A stretch of 64,000 nt of DNA from Mesorhizobium sp. M1E.F.Ca.ET.045.02.1.1. Lineage in GTDB: Bacteria > Pseudomonadota > Alphaproteobacteria > Rhizobiales > Rhizobiaceae. Positions 18,200 to 27,784 of the stretch are shown here, one piece after another (within the stretch, counting starts at the first letter, position 1; every line of letters starts with the position of its first letter). The notes beneath the pieces were generated by a model. The model was not told the DNA's origin. It saw only the letters and a program-made list of their open reading frames with translations, and did no database searches. Made by a program: the position numbers and the translations under genes. The stretch covers positions 248,001 through 312,000 of the forward strand of contig NZ_CP034447.1 in NCBI RefSeq assembly GCF_003952485.1. Direction: 5' to 3'.

Positions 18200-19859
18200 A
18201 GGCTGATGCGCGAGCACCCCGAAGCATTCCACGAAGCTAAGGGGTACGAGAAGACGGCGCGTGCCCATGGCTCACCGTTCACCTGGAGTCTGGGCGAAGG
18301 GCTCAACGAACTCAGCGCGCCCGCGCGGGTTGAGGAGATCGAGCGTGAGTTCGAGCAGCGTCGCGCCCGCCTATCCCAATCGACTTCATGGACAAGACAC
18401 TTCTGGAAGCCGCTCACGCCTCATTCAGGGGTCAGTATGAGATCAAGGACGGGAAGCCCGAGCTGTTCGTACGACTGGATGCCGTCAACCTCGGCTACAC
18501 CCATCCGAGAGAGGCGGACGTCATTACACTCACTGAGCCAGACCTCGAGGGCCTCCTCACTGGAACCTCGGACGAGATTCCGTCGAGCGCACTCGTCTCG
18601 ATTGGACCGTTCAACTTTGAAGGCTACTGGTACAATCGGCGGCACTTTACAGCCATAGACGGCATCGGTAATCGCAACGAGGTCCGCGACCTGCAGAAGA
18701 TTTGGAGCGGGATTCTGCTCTTTCGCGATGGCTTCCGCGTTTTTCCCTATGGCGACGAGGAGGATGACTGGCTCGGCTTGGATCGCCGCGCGCTCGGCCG
18801 CACCGGCTATGTTCTGAACAAGAACCAGTTTGTCGGCCACGTTCAGATTACGCGTATGGGCAACCCACATCTGCTCGATCAAACCAATCGCGAGGGACTC
18901 CGCGTCAACCCGGAACAAACGGCGTTCGTTCAGATTCTTGGGCATGTCGTCAAAGACCTACTCTGGGACTTCTTTAAGGACGTGGATCGGCGCCACAAGC
19001 TGACCCCAATTGAACTCGGCGACGTGAAATCGCAAATCGACCAGCTAAAATCGCGCGCGTCCGGCGCGATTGCCCGAGTCCGAAGGCTCGTACCCAAGGA
19101 AGAGCAAGAGGTCGTCGACGATCTCCAGCACGCGCTCGTCGAGTTCCAAGACCTCACGGCGCGCGCCCAGAAACGCATCGAAGAAGTCGAAGCCGACGGC
19201 AAGCAAATGATTCAGATGGCTGGCGTCGGGCTGATGGTCGAGGTCGTGGCACACGAACTTGCCCGTGCGACCGAGGGCGCATTGCAAGCTTTGGAAGCAC
19301 TAAAGGGCAGAGACCTGCCATCGGAGATCAAGGCACGCCTCGAGACTTTGCGCTCCGAAATGAAGAGCGTGTCGAAGCGGCTGCGCGTGCTTGATCAGCT
19401 CAGCGTTTCCGGCCGCCAGCGGTCCGAAGTCTTCGACCTTGCAGAACTCTTCGACGACATCCAGGAGGGCCATGCCGCACAGTTTGAGCGCCACGGAGTG
19501 GTGCTCAGGATCACTAAGCCCAAAAGCCCCGTGCGGGTGCGCCTTGTCAAAGGCATGCTGATTCAGATCATTGAGAACATGCTTTCCAACTCACTCTATT
19601 GGACTCAGGTGCGAAAAAACCGCGAGCCGCGGCTCGTTCCCACCATAACCGTCACCATCGAGAGCGACCCGCCCACCATCACGTTCGAGGACAATGGCAG
19701 CGGAATTGCGCACGATCACATCGAAAAAGTCTTCCGACCTTTTTGGTCGCTCAAGGAGAAGTCGAAGCGGCGCGGCCTCGGACTCTACATTGCGAAAGAG
19801 AATGCCGAGCACCTGGGCGGCACCCTGAACGCCAAGCGTCACCGCCACCCGTTGCCCTT
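18200..19859 (+). pseudogene. GHKL (histidine-kinase-like) ATPase, truncated (system gene B)
   Basis: From ~18200 a frame with FTWSLGEGLNELSAPARVEE leads, after a shift near 18380, into a long frame with ATG at 18388. A coiled-coil middle (about residues 210-330 from that ATG) precedes a histidine-kinase-type ATPase domain: N box IQIIENMLSNSLYW, G1 box FEDNGSGIAHDHIEKVFRPF and G2 box KRRGLGLYIAKENAEHLGG. A phosphoacceptor-like VVAHELARA stands before it. The N-terminal half and the last residues are missing; after 19840 the frame runs on in unrelated sequence to 20022. Its C-terminal end meets gene C. Confidence 0.65.
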
Positions 19860-21320
19860 ATGTCACGCAGCAACCTACTCAATGACAAGCGGGCCCATTT
19901 CCGCGACCAGGCGAAGCTGCTTGGCGCCCTGTTTAGGTTCTACCGCAAGGACGACTTGCTTAAGGCAGATAATCTTCCACGCACGCTCGAACGCTTGGCC
20001 ACGCACCTCGCTGACGCGTTAAAGATCGCAACCTTCCTCTCCAACTACGAAGCGAGCCTCGAGGGGCGACGGCGCGCTTCTTTAAGAGTGTGAGAAGGCT
20101 CGATCTCTCGGACTATGGTGAGATCAGCCAGCTGCTTCTGAACTTCGAAGGGCAGCCGCTTGGCAGCTACCTCGTCGACGTCTTCGACAGCGCCCTGCAG
20201 TTTGAGATCGAGGCCGATGGCCCCACCATTGAGGCAGCCCGTGCACTCAAGGATGTCGACCTCAGCCTCTATCCCGCACCACATATTGCCGGAACGAGCG
20301 ACCTCCAGCATCTCGTTCATCAGACAGTGTGGCAGCATCGAGCGCGCCTCGGCGTAGTGACCAACAAGCTCGAGCCCTCGATTGCCTTCGCGATGTTTTC
20401 CTGCGCCGCGACTATCCCGCACCCAATCAGGACAAAGACGTTCGCGACGCATTCATCGTCATGACGCCCGCCTGCGATCTTGTGCGCGAAGAGGGCACGA
20501 AACGAATTCTTCTGCTGGCTGGCGATGTCAGCCCGTTGACACACACGTCGTGGGACTATGGCAATACCCTCACCACGCCTCTCGGCCGCTTAGAGGATGC
20601 AGCGCCATTCGGCTACAATGGGACGCCAAAGACTTGCGATCCGAGAGCCGCGCCACCATCAGAACGATGCTAGCCGCGGACGTCGCCTATTTCCTCTTTC
20701 AGCGAATGCGGGAGAACTACGCTCTCGATCTGCAACAATCGCTGCTTACGCGCCTTGGCCGAGTCGGTTTGCCAGCCAAAATGCCGGCGACGTTTCCTGT
20801 GACGGTCACCATCGTATTTCGACGACACGAAGACGGTGCAGACGCTCAACCTGCCGACGCTCGCTCAGGATGGAGCCGTCTGTTACCTCGGACGAGACGA
20901 GGACAATGCCGAGAATGCCCGCCTCGTCATGACGGAGGCTGCCATCGATGAGCTGATGGCTGCGATCGCCGCAATTCCCGAAGTCAAGGTCATGCCGAAA
21001 GGCAAGGATCCGCTCAAAGCTCTCAAATCAACTGACACCTTAGCGCGGCTTCTGCAAAGGGGCCTGCCGCTAGGCAAGCTCACCGGTGGATACAGCGAGA
21101 TCCGCTCGCCCGACAAGTCTGCGGACGGCGCAAAACCACCTCTGCTGGGTTTCATCACGCGAAACCCAGAGGCAAAGCACAACAACCAGAATGGCGGAAT
21201 CCTCATCAAGGTCGAGCACGATTCCGTATTCGTCGCCGCCAACGCCCCCCGCCAATCGCGGACTCTGGCGTTGTTGAAAAGGCCGTTGTGACACCCCCCA
21301 GTACTACGGCGGCGGACTAG
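19860..21320 (+). pseudogene. partner protein of the GHKL ATPase, frameshifted (system gene C)
   Basis: ATG 19860 opens MSRSNLLNDKRAHFRDQAKL. Fragments continue in other frames: SDYGEISQLLLNFEGQPLG (20115), FIVMTPACDLVREEGTKRIL (20455), then TMLAADVAYFLFQRMRENYA (20670) and a last stretch with CYLGRDEDNAEN and GFITRNPEAKHN, ending at a TAG at 21320. At least four frameshifts lie between 20070 and 20830. Proteins of this kind often follow GHKL ATPases in bacterial islands and are sometimes annotated as response regulators, but I see no receiver Asp here. The function is unknown. Confidence 0.5.
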
Positions 21321-21419
21321 CGATACGTGTCTGCGGAACTCATTGCTGACATCTATGCGGAGACCCTTCTGGGTTCGACCGCGGGAACCCGCCCGCATCG
21401 GGGCTGGCCGCGATTTCAT

Positions 21420-21625
21420 GAGGTGACACCCTCGTCATCATGGTTGCCGAAATCGTCTTCAGCCATCGCGCCGATTGGCATCGTCGTGGCCGCACCGCTG
21501 TTCCCGTTCAGCAAGCCCGCGTCCTCAAGCGCCTCCAGATCAGGCAGGTCGCGGAGTGTATCGAGCCCGAAGTGCTTCAAAAAGTAAGCACCCGGTAGTG
21601 ACCGCGGCGTGCCGGATTTGAAGGG
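21420..21625 (-). pseudogene. scpB: ScpB (SMC-associated segregation protein), 3' fragment
   Basis: The minus strand encodes KSGTPRSLPGAYF, then FLKHFGLDTLRDLPDLEALE and DAGLLNG, matching the C-terminal end of ScpB, the winged-helix subunit that bridges SMC and the kleisin ScpA. Everything upstream is missing and the fragment abuts IS66 debris. Plasmid-borne scpB copies occur in rhizobia. Confidence 0.6.
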
Positions 21626-21629
21626 ACAA

Positions 21630-21853
21630 CTAGCTGTCGCCTGTTAGCCAGTTGGATCGAGCTGGGTCTCGAATGATTTTGCGAAGGGCCTCGATGCCGA
21701 AGTCGCTAAAGGCAGGGGTTGCGATTCCATCGAGACCCACAGCTTACCATCCTCAGGCTCGAGTTGGTCCGACAGGTCCCACAGCAGGTCTTCATCCTGG
21801 CCCAGAATTTGAGCGACGCGCCGGATCATGAAGACGTGGGCGATCGCTGCCAT
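21630..21853 (-). pseudogene. small IS66-associated protein, frameshifted
   Basis: Begins MAAIAHVFMIRRVAQILG and continues WDLSDQLEPEDGKLWV; after a frameshift near 21745 the frame DFGIEALRKIIRD ends at a TAG at 21630. This small protein commonly follows the IS66 transposase in rhizobial elements. Its function is unknown to me. Confidence 0.55.
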
Positions 21854-22135
21854 GGTTCAGGCGGCTGCCGCTTGTGATCGGGCTTTCTCCATTCCCACGG
21901 TAGCAATTCAGGAAGCCGTCTATGTGGGATGCCGGCGATGCGCGCGAGCACGTCGGCCAGCCAGGCCAACGGATCGACATCGTTGAGCTTTGCCGTCGTA
22001 ATGAGCGTGGACATGGCGGCTGCCCGGGCAGCGCCGCGCTCGGAACCGGCGAAGAGCCACGACCCGTCTTGAGCTCCCGGCTCCCCGACAACGGGCTAGG
22101 CGGTCGTCACGATAGCGCGACCAACCCCCAACCAG
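21826..22135 (-). pseudogene. tnpC: IS66-family transposase TnpC, 3' fragment
   Basis: SWLFAGSERGAARAAAMSTL followed by LITTAKLNDVDPLAWLADVL and LPELLPWEW is the hallmark C-terminus of IS66 TnpC. Everything upstream, including the DDE catalytic core, is absent. Confidence 0.75.
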
Positions 22136-22227
22136 CCCTCGAACTGATACAGCGCAATGGCGAGGCTTCCTGATCAGCAGCTTAATGAGCCGCCCATTCT
22201 TCCAACACTTGATTCACGCAACCAACA

Positions 22228-22260
22228 CCGACAACCGACACCTGCTGTCGGGTCTGTCGG
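22228..22260. repeat. inverted repeat (stem-loop or operator)
   Basis: CCGACAACCGACA (22228-22240) faces TGTCGGGTCTGTCGG (22246-22260) across CCTGC, giving two nested TGTCGG/CCGACA pairs. No T-tract follows, so a terminator is unlikely. The right arm overlaps the NifA-type site. Confidence 0.5.
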
Positions 22261-22270
22261 CTCCTCGACA
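22255..22270. promoter_or_regulatory. candidate NifA upstream activator sequence
   Basis: TGTCGGCTCCTCGACA fits the NifA consensus TGT-N4-T-N5-ACA at every defined position and is palindromic beyond it (TGTCG..CGACA). It is centred ~100 bases upstream of the sigma-54-like element at 22360, a usual NifA distance. Confidence 0.55.
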
Positions 22271-22359
22271 CAATGTTAACGGCTTGGCTCCCACTGCACC
22301 CCATTTAAGTCATTGAACAACACTCAGAAATAGACATTCCAACGCTCTATCGGCGAAAT

Positions 22360-22374
22360 TGGCACGACTTTTGA
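22360..22374 (+). promoter_or_regulatory. candidate sigma-54 (-24/-12) promoter
   Basis: TGGCACGACTTTTGA compared with TGGCACG-N4-TTGC: every defined base matches except the last C of the -12 element (A here). That C is normally well conserved, so activity may be reduced. Transcription would start near 22385, about 110 bases before the methyltransferase start. Confidence 0.45.
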
Positions 22375-22495
22375 AGCTACCTTTTTATGAAGCGGCGGGA
22401 GCTGCCGACGATATTCATGCCCTTGGTGACAACGTCAATACGCATGCCGTTCCGTACGCATCCCCAGTACACCGTTATTGAATGGAGTTATCTCT

Positions 22496-23524
22496 ATGGC
22501 TCGACATCGTCCCGGGACAACCGCAGTGGTTACACGCAATAAATATGAGATCCTCGGCGCGGATGTACCCGAAGAAACGTTATTCAAGGGCGACCTATTG
22601 GTGGCGTCCTTATCGGAATCACCGCGCAGCGTGAACTCCATTTATTACTACGATGATGCAGGTTCTCGCCTATTTGAACGTCTCTGTCACGAGGAAACAT
22701 ATTACCTGTTCAGAACAGAAAAGGACATACTATCCCAACATGCATCGTCCATAGCCGACATCACAGGTCCTATCTTCATCGTTGAGCTGGGATCTGGAAA
22801 CGCGGAGAAAACGACTCTTTTATTTGACGCATACTTGAAGGAACACGGCCGCACTTCTTACGCTGCCATCGACATCAATCGCTCGATCTTGGAGAGGGCG
22901 GCTGAGAACATTCTCTCCGTGACAACCGATTTGGACTTCTTAGGAATTGTCGGGACCTACCAAACCGGACTCGCGCAAGTCGCCAATCTAATTGGACCAA
23001 AGCTTTTAGTTTGCCTCGGCAGCACTATGGGGAACATGCACGATGACGAATTGCATGATCTCCTCCTATCGGCGCGATCGGCTTTGTCTTCTGGCGACTA
23101 TCTTTTGGTCGGGATGGATTTGGACAAAGAAACGAAAATCCTAGAGGCGGCCTACAATAATCAAACGGCTATTCTGACCAACTTATGTGTCCTACAACAT
23201 TTGAACTGGCGTTTCGGTGGAGATTTTGATCTATTCCAGTTTCGACACGTGGCATTCCATAATAAATCGCTTTATCGAATGGAGAGCCATCTGGAAGCAA
23301 CGCAGGAACAAATGATCAATCTAAAAAATCTGAATTTCTCCTTGCATCTCGAGAAGGGAGAGATGATTAGGACGGAGATCATGCGGAAGGTTGAATTGTA
23401 TGTGTTCCACAAGCTGCTCGGCCTGTATAATTTCCGGCCGGTTCAGCATTGGACGGACTCGTGCCAGCAATATGCGGTTTCTCTGTTTCAACTCGGTGCA
23501 GAGCCGACAGAACTCGAATCATGA
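22496..23524 (+). CDS. EgtD-family SAM-dependent methyltransferase
   Basis: 342 residues of the histidine-specific methyltransferase (Methyltransf_33/EgtD) family. The N-terminal lobe has SIYYYDDAGSRLFERLCH and EETYYLFRTEKDIL; SAM binding is by IVELGSGNAEKT (about residue 94) and the typical LVCLGSTMGNM (about 170). EgtD trimethylates the alpha-amino group of histidine; relatives act on other amino acids. None of the other ergothioneine genes (egtB) is nearby and the next gene is an aminotransferase, so the substrate is probably not histidine for ergothioneine. ATG 22496 has GGAG eight bases upstream. The gene's bases are more A+T-rich than the sox operon, suggesting separate acquisition. Confidence 0.85.
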   Translation: MARHRPGTTAVVTRNKYEILGADVPEETLFKGDLLVASLSESPRSVNSIYYYDDAGSRLFERLCHEETYYLFRTEKDILSQHASSIADITGPIFIVELGSGNAEKTTLLFDAYLKEHGRTSYAAIDINRSILERAAENILSVTTDLDFLGIVGTYQTGLAQVANLIGPKLLVCLGSTMGNMHDDELHDLLLSARSALSSGDYLLVGMDLDKETKILEAAYNNQTAILTNLCVLQHLNWRFGGDFDLFQFRHVAFHNKSLYRMESHLEATQEQMINLKNLNFSLHLEKGEMIRTEIMRKVELYVFHKLLGLYNFRPVQHWTDSCQQYAVSLFQLGAEPTELES

Positions 23525-23544
23525 CGTCCCCTGGAGAAAATGCG

Positions 23545-24912
23545 ATGAAAGAGGACATTGAATCGGAAGCGCGGAGCTATTGTCGCTTCTACCCTGCAAT
23601 ATTCGTCGGAGCGAAGGGGAGTTATCTGATCGCCGAGACCGGTGACAAATACCTCGACTTTTTAGCCGGGTGTGGGTCATTAAACTATGGACACAACGAC
23701 CAAGTGATGCAGTCTGCCCTTCAAGACTATATCTCAAACGATGGCATTGCTCTTGGGCTCGACCTCCGCACACGCGCCAAGCAGGAGTTTATCGACACAT
23801 TCGAACAGTTGATCTTGCGTCCAAGATCGCTTGAATATCGAATTCAATTCACCGGCCCCACCGGCGCCAATGCCGTTGAGGCTGCCATCAAGCTCGCACG
23901 CAAGGTGACCGGTCGCAGCAACATCATCGCGTTTACCAACGCTTTTCATGGCTGTTCGCTCGGTGCGTTAGCCCTTACGGCGAATTCTTACCACCGGGGA
24001 GCATCCGCTTCCATGCTCCACGGCGTTCATCGCGCGATGTACGATGGCTATCTCGGGCTCAACTGCGATACGGCTGAATTGCTGCGAAAACAGTTGAGTG
24101 ACCCGTCCGGCGGGATAGACCGACCAGCCGCAGTCATTCTCGAGATTGTGCAAGCCGAAGGCGGGATAAATGTGCCAACGCTTCACTGGGTCAAAGAAAT
24201 AGAACAGATTGCCCGGCGCCATGGCGCGCTCCTAATAGTCGACGAGATTCAAACCGGTTGTGGCCGCACAGGCCCATTCTTTGCCTTCGAGGTCTTCGAC
24301 ATTCGTCCGGATATTGTCTTAATGGCGAAATCGATTTCGGGATTCGGTCTTCCGATGTCTCTAGTCTTGATTGCCCCAAACATCGACATTTGGGGTCCCG
24401 GTGAACACAATGGTACATTCCGTGGTAATAATCATGCTTTCGTCACGGCCACTGCTGCCCTACAAAAGTATTGGTCTGACAAACGCTTTGAAAGCGAGAT
24501 CCGTCGCAAGGGCAGGATTGCCAGAGCAATGTTGTCGGAATTCGGTGCTCCTCTCGGCTACCTTGTTAAGGGATGCGGTTTGATGCTTGGGCTTGACATC
24601 GTTGATAAGAAGCTGGCTGCTCAGGTAAAAGCCGAAGCATACAAGCGGAAACTCATCGTTGAATTGTGCGGGCCATCCGACGAGATCATCAAGCTAATGC
24701 CCCCGCTGACGATCTTGGATGAAGAATTGGTCTCCGGAATTAATGTGCTTCTTTCGACCATCAGCACTACTTTCTGCCCCGAACGAGCGAATAGGGCTGT
24801 AGGCCGCAGCGGGAGCGGGGACTGTCAGTTCCCAATTGGAGGATATCGCCCAGTTCCGCGACAGAGTGGAAATGTCTACCCCAGTCGAAGTATTAAACCC
24901 GATCTGTACTAA
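23545..24912 (+). CDS. class III PLP aminotransferase (EctB/diaminobutyrate-type)
   Basis: A class III aminotransferase: SLNYGHNDQVMQSALQDY, cofactor region FTGPTGANAVEAAIKLAR, IVDEIQTGCGRTG with the PLP Asp, and the Schiff-base lysine in MAKSISGFGLP. It resembles EctB-type 2,4-diaminobutyrate:2-oxoglutarate aminotransferases, which aminate aspartate semialdehyde. The last ~35 residues (after STISTTFC) do not look like the family and may be read-through into rearranged DNA. Start: ATG 23545 has GGAG eight bases upstream; ATG 23521 overlaps the methyltransferase stop. Both genes form one operon under the candidate NifA/sigma-54 promoter. Confidence 0.8.
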   Translation: MKEDIESEARSYCRFYPAIFVGAKGSYLIAETGDKYLDFLAGCGSLNYGHNDQVMQSALQDYISNDGIALGLDLRTRAKQEFIDTFEQLILRPRSLEYRIQFTGPTGANAVEAAIKLARKVTGRSNIIAFTNAFHGCSLGALALTANSYHRGASASMLHGVHRAMYDGYLGLNCDTAELLRKQLSDPSGGIDRPAAVILEIVQAEGGINVPTLHWVKEIEQIARRHGALLIVDEIQTGCGRTGPFFAFEVFDIRPDIVLMAKSISGFGLPMSLVLIAPNIDIWGPGEHNGTFRGNNHAFVTATAALQKYWSDKRFESEIRRKGRIARAMLSEFGAPLGYLVKGCGLMLGLDIVDKKLAAQVKAEAYKRKLIVELCGPSDEIIKLMPPLTILDEELVSGINVLLSTISTTFCPERANRAVGRSGSGDCQFPIGGYRPVPRQSGNVYPSRSIKPDLY

Positions 24913-25059
24913 TCATGGGCAATGATTCGTTTCGATGGAGTTGAGCCAATCGACCTTACTGATCACGTTGCTGTCACCGGGCAACCGACAGCGATGTCTA
25001 AGCGCATGGTCCGTGGCGGCGATGCCGCTGGGCTGCCGACGCGGTTTTCGCAGTCAGGA
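24913..25059. other. rearranged DNA after the aminotransferase
   Basis: No gene recognised; a transition between the aminotransferase and the IS110 relic. Confidence 0.3.
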
Positions 25060-25430
25060 ATAAAGCGCGGTCGCGAATTAGACGATGCTTTCCTATCATC
25101 GTCATCCGTAAGGCCGGTTTCGACGGGTTCTGGATCCACATGATTCAGAAGGAAAATGTCGAATGGCACGTGGCGACTCTGCTTTGATCGCAACCTCGCG
25201 TCGGCGCCGGACGAAGAGGGGTCGAAATCAGGGCCGTGACCTTAATCCGCGCGTTGTTCGTACATCTGCGCCGAGGGGTAGCCGCAGGGACAGCCCCAAT
25301 CGAAGATCGCCGCCGCATCGTAGGCCAGCGCAGGGCTCATCGACAAGCGGATCCGGCACGTCGACCGATGGTGAAGCCGCCTTCTAACGGCATCGCAATT
25401 TGCCAAGTTATGCGGTGTCGAAACTATCTA
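25060..25430 (+). pseudogene. IS110-family transposase fragment
   Basis: AGFDGFWIHMIQKENVEWHV, then ALIATSRRRRTKRG and TLIRALFVHLRRGVAAGT in successive frames match the RuvC-like N-terminal half of IS110 transposases (pattern: xDGFWLHR, SIxxxRRRRRAKTD). At least two frameshifts and one stop break it. Confidence 0.65.
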
Positions 25431-25470
25431 GGATGGGGGCGTCCCTAGAAAATACTGTCATCATAGGAAT

Positions 25471-25485
25471 TGGCCCGTTGAAGGC
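25471..25485 (+). promoter_or_regulatory. weak sigma-54-like element before the MmgE/PrpD gene
   Basis: TGGCCCGTTGAAGGC keeps the essential GG-N10-GC spacing and four further consensus bases of TGGCACG-N4-TTGC. It would place the transcription start about 16 bases before the ATG at 25513. No TGT-N10-ACA site was found upstream. Confidence 0.25.
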
Positions 25486-25512
25486 CGCATCAGAGATTGT
25501 GCGAGGTTTAAC

Positions 25513-26871
25513 ATGATCACCTTTTCCGAATTTGCCGGTAGCCTGACCTACGATGCCATTCCCGAGGAGGTCCGTGCCATTCTCAGGCGTAGTTTTGCAG
25601 ACACGCTCGGCGTCGCGGTGGTGGGCGCAACCACGCAGATCTCGTCGATCACTAGGGAGATTGCCGATCGCCTATGGCGCTCGTCGCCTGAAATCGGCGC
25701 GGCCAGGATGATTTTCGACGGGCGCCCCGTCAGCCCGGCGGGAGCGGCATTCGCCGGCGCTTTTACCATTGATTCGATCGATGGCCACGACAACAACAGC
25801 CCCTGCAAGGGTCACGCCGGTTCGGCGGTGTTTCCTGCGCTGCTTGCTGTAGCGGATTCGCTTAGGCCTTCGGGCGCCGCAATTTCTGGAAGGGAATTCA
25901 TGGTTGCGCTGGCCGTTGCTTATGAGGTTGCCTACCGCGCGGGTCTGACGCTTCACGGCACCGTCTCCGACTACCACACTTCAGGAGCGTGGACAGCGGT
26001 CGGCGTGGCGGCGGGAGTCTCCCGACTGCTGGGGCTCAGCCAGGAGCAGACGCGCCATGCAGCGGGCATTGCAGAATATCACGGTCCTCGCAGCCAAATG
26101 ATGCGTTGCATCGATTTTCCAACCATGCTGCGCGACGGCGTCGGCTGGGGTGCGCCATCGGGCGTCATGGCAGCCTATTTGGCTGACCTCGGCTTCACTG
26201 GCGCGCCGGCGATCACGGCCGAGGGGGCCAGCGCCGAGCCGTGGTGGTATGATCTCGGAGAGGCTTGGCGTGTCGCTGAAGATACCTCATACAAACCCTA
26301 TCCGGTCTGTCGCTGGGCGCATCCATCGATCGATGCCGCGCGCGAGTTGATGCATGACAACTACCTTTCCAGCAAGGATATCACGCGCGTCCGGATTCAG
26401 ACGTTTCACTATGCCGTTCGGCTTGCTGGTCACAACCCGAAGACGCTGGACGAAATGAGCTATTCGATCGCGTTCCCGGTTGCGACGATGATCGTGCGTG
26501 GCAAAATAGGGCCGCAGGAGCTTTTGCCGGAGGTTCTGCAAGATGAAGAAATCCGACGCATTTCCAATGCCACCGAGCTTGTTGAAACCGAGCACTACAC
26601 CCGCATCAGCGTGGGCAAGCGCTGGGCCGACGTCACGCTTTACCTAAAGGACGGCCGCCAAATCATGTCGGAGCCGCGCACGCCGAAAGGCGATCGCGAC
26701 AATCCTATGAGCGCGGAAGAGTTCCACAGCAAATACGTCAATTTCACGAACGGTTTGATCAGCGAGGGCAGGGCCGAGGAGATGGAAGCGATGGCGCTGT
26801 CATTCGATCGATTGGACAGTAAAGGGCTTAGCCGTCTGATCGGCTTGACCGTTGCGCCACTTGATCACTGA
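25513..26871 (+). CDS. MmgE/PrpD family protein
   Basis: Intact 452-residue member of the MmgE/PrpD family, which includes 2-methylcitrate dehydratase and cis-aconitate decarboxylase. Family features: FADTLGVAVVGA near residue 30, GAFTIDSIDGHDNNSPCKGHAG (about 83-104) with active-site His and Asp, HTSGAWTAVGVAAGVSRLLGL (about 155-175) and the C-terminal KPYPVCRWAHPSIDAA. No methylcitrate-cycle gene is adjacent, so the substrate, probably a small hydroxy- or unsaturated dicarboxylate or related acid, is unknown. It stands alone between IS relics. The preceding ribosome binding site is GCGAGG. Confidence 0.85.
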   Translation: MITFSEFAGSLTYDAIPEEVRAILRRSFADTLGVAVVGATTQISSITREIADRLWRSSPEIGAARMIFDGRPVSPAGAAFAGAFTIDSIDGHDNNSPCKGHAGSAVFPALLAVADSLRPSGAAISGREFMVALAVAYEVAYRAGLTLHGTVSDYHTSGAWTAVGVAAGVSRLLGLSQEQTRHAAGIAEYHGPRSQMMRCIDFPTMLRDGVGWGAPSGVMAAYLADLGFTGAPAITAEGASAEPWWYDLGEAWRVAEDTSYKPYPVCRWAHPSIDAARELMHDNYLSSKDITRVRIQTFHYAVRLAGHNPKTLDEMSYSIAFPVATMIVRGKIGPQELLPEVLQDEEIRRISNATELVETEHYTRISVGKRWADVTLYLKDGRQIMSEPRTPKGDRDNPMSAEEFHSKYVNFTNGLISEGRAEEMEAMALSFDRLDSKGLSRLIGLTVAPLDH

Positions 26872-26929
26872 TCTTCGCCGCGGCCAGATTTACGGGGTTG
26901 GCCGGAATTATTTTCCGCCGGCTGTTCTT

Positions 26930-27200
26930 TTCGATCCATACCGCGAATCTCTATGAATGGTCAGGAGAACCGCTGAGCAACGGCGCAAGAGACGGAGACC
27001 AAAGAGAGCGCCGGTCCCAAGAAAATGCGCGCCGATCTTCTTACGCGATCCCAGACCGACGGAACGCCGCCCGGCGTCCGCCGGCCCACCCGCACGAATG
27101 ATGCCACTGATCACTTGGCGATCATCGAGCGCGCAATGCTTTCGGGTGTGGGTCGGCGGATGCGGTTCAAGCAGCCCAACGTAAACTGCCCATCGCTGAG
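26930..27200 (-). pseudogene. IS5-family transposase N-terminal fragment
   Basis: Minus-strand pieces include ALDDRQVISGIIRAGG and a frame with GVPSVWDRVRRSARIFLG, which line up with the DDRRVISGI..RW.D.P..YGP.KT..NRF segment at the start of many IS5 transposases. Frameshifted and cut at both ends. Confidence 0.45.
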
Positions 27201-27234
27201 TCAGAAGCCCAATATCTCTCTGCAGTGTAGGGAC

Positions 27235-27600
27235 GGATAGTCCCAAACTGATCGACCAAGTCCCGGTAAATCGCCTGGGCATTTCGCTTCAGGCGGACCT
27301 GTTCTTTTATCCACGCCCGATCCGGTTCACAGGCCGAGCGGGCCAGGCTGCTGGTGACCATCCCTCCCGACCCCAAAAGCCGATGGTCGGGGTGGAGGAA
27401 TTCGGTCCTCCGAGGTTGCCGAGCCGGTGGTTACTTCCCGGGGGAATTTGCCTCCGCACCAGCCCGCTGCGCTCGGTAACGCCGAATCGTCTTGCGATCG
27501 ACACCCGTCAGCCTTTGAATCTCGCGCTGGCTGGTGTTGCGATCAAGTGATGATAGTACGGTGCTTGCAGATGTGCCTTCAAGACGTTCAACTCCTGGCC
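27235..27600 (-). pseudogene. istA: IS21-family transposase IstA, 5' fragment
   Basis: The helix-turn-helix segment TSQREIQRLTGVDRKTIRRY, then RAQRAGAEANSPG, SLARSACEPDRAWIKEQVRL and KRNAQAIYRDLVDQFG belong to the N-terminal third of IS21-type IstA. The fragment continues into the IS5 relic, so the rest was lost. The element's outer end is probably near 27725 (GGGGGATTTGACCGACCCA). Confidence 0.7.
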
Positions 27601-27784
27601 CCCCGCTGTATGAAAGGGGCGAAAAATAAACGTCCTGCCTTAACGGCTAGCGCTCTCTCCAGTAGCCTTCCGGTGATCGTCAGAGGGGAGTTTCAGACCA
27701 TACCCCGGGGGATTTGACCGACCCACGGGGGTTAGCCGCTGTTATGGAGATAGTAGGACACTCTGTTTGACGGCGACACTCCAG

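Noticed and set aside
22478..22495. Upstream TTG start for the EgtD-like gene
   Set aside because: ATG 22496 has GGAG at the right distance; the TTG has none.
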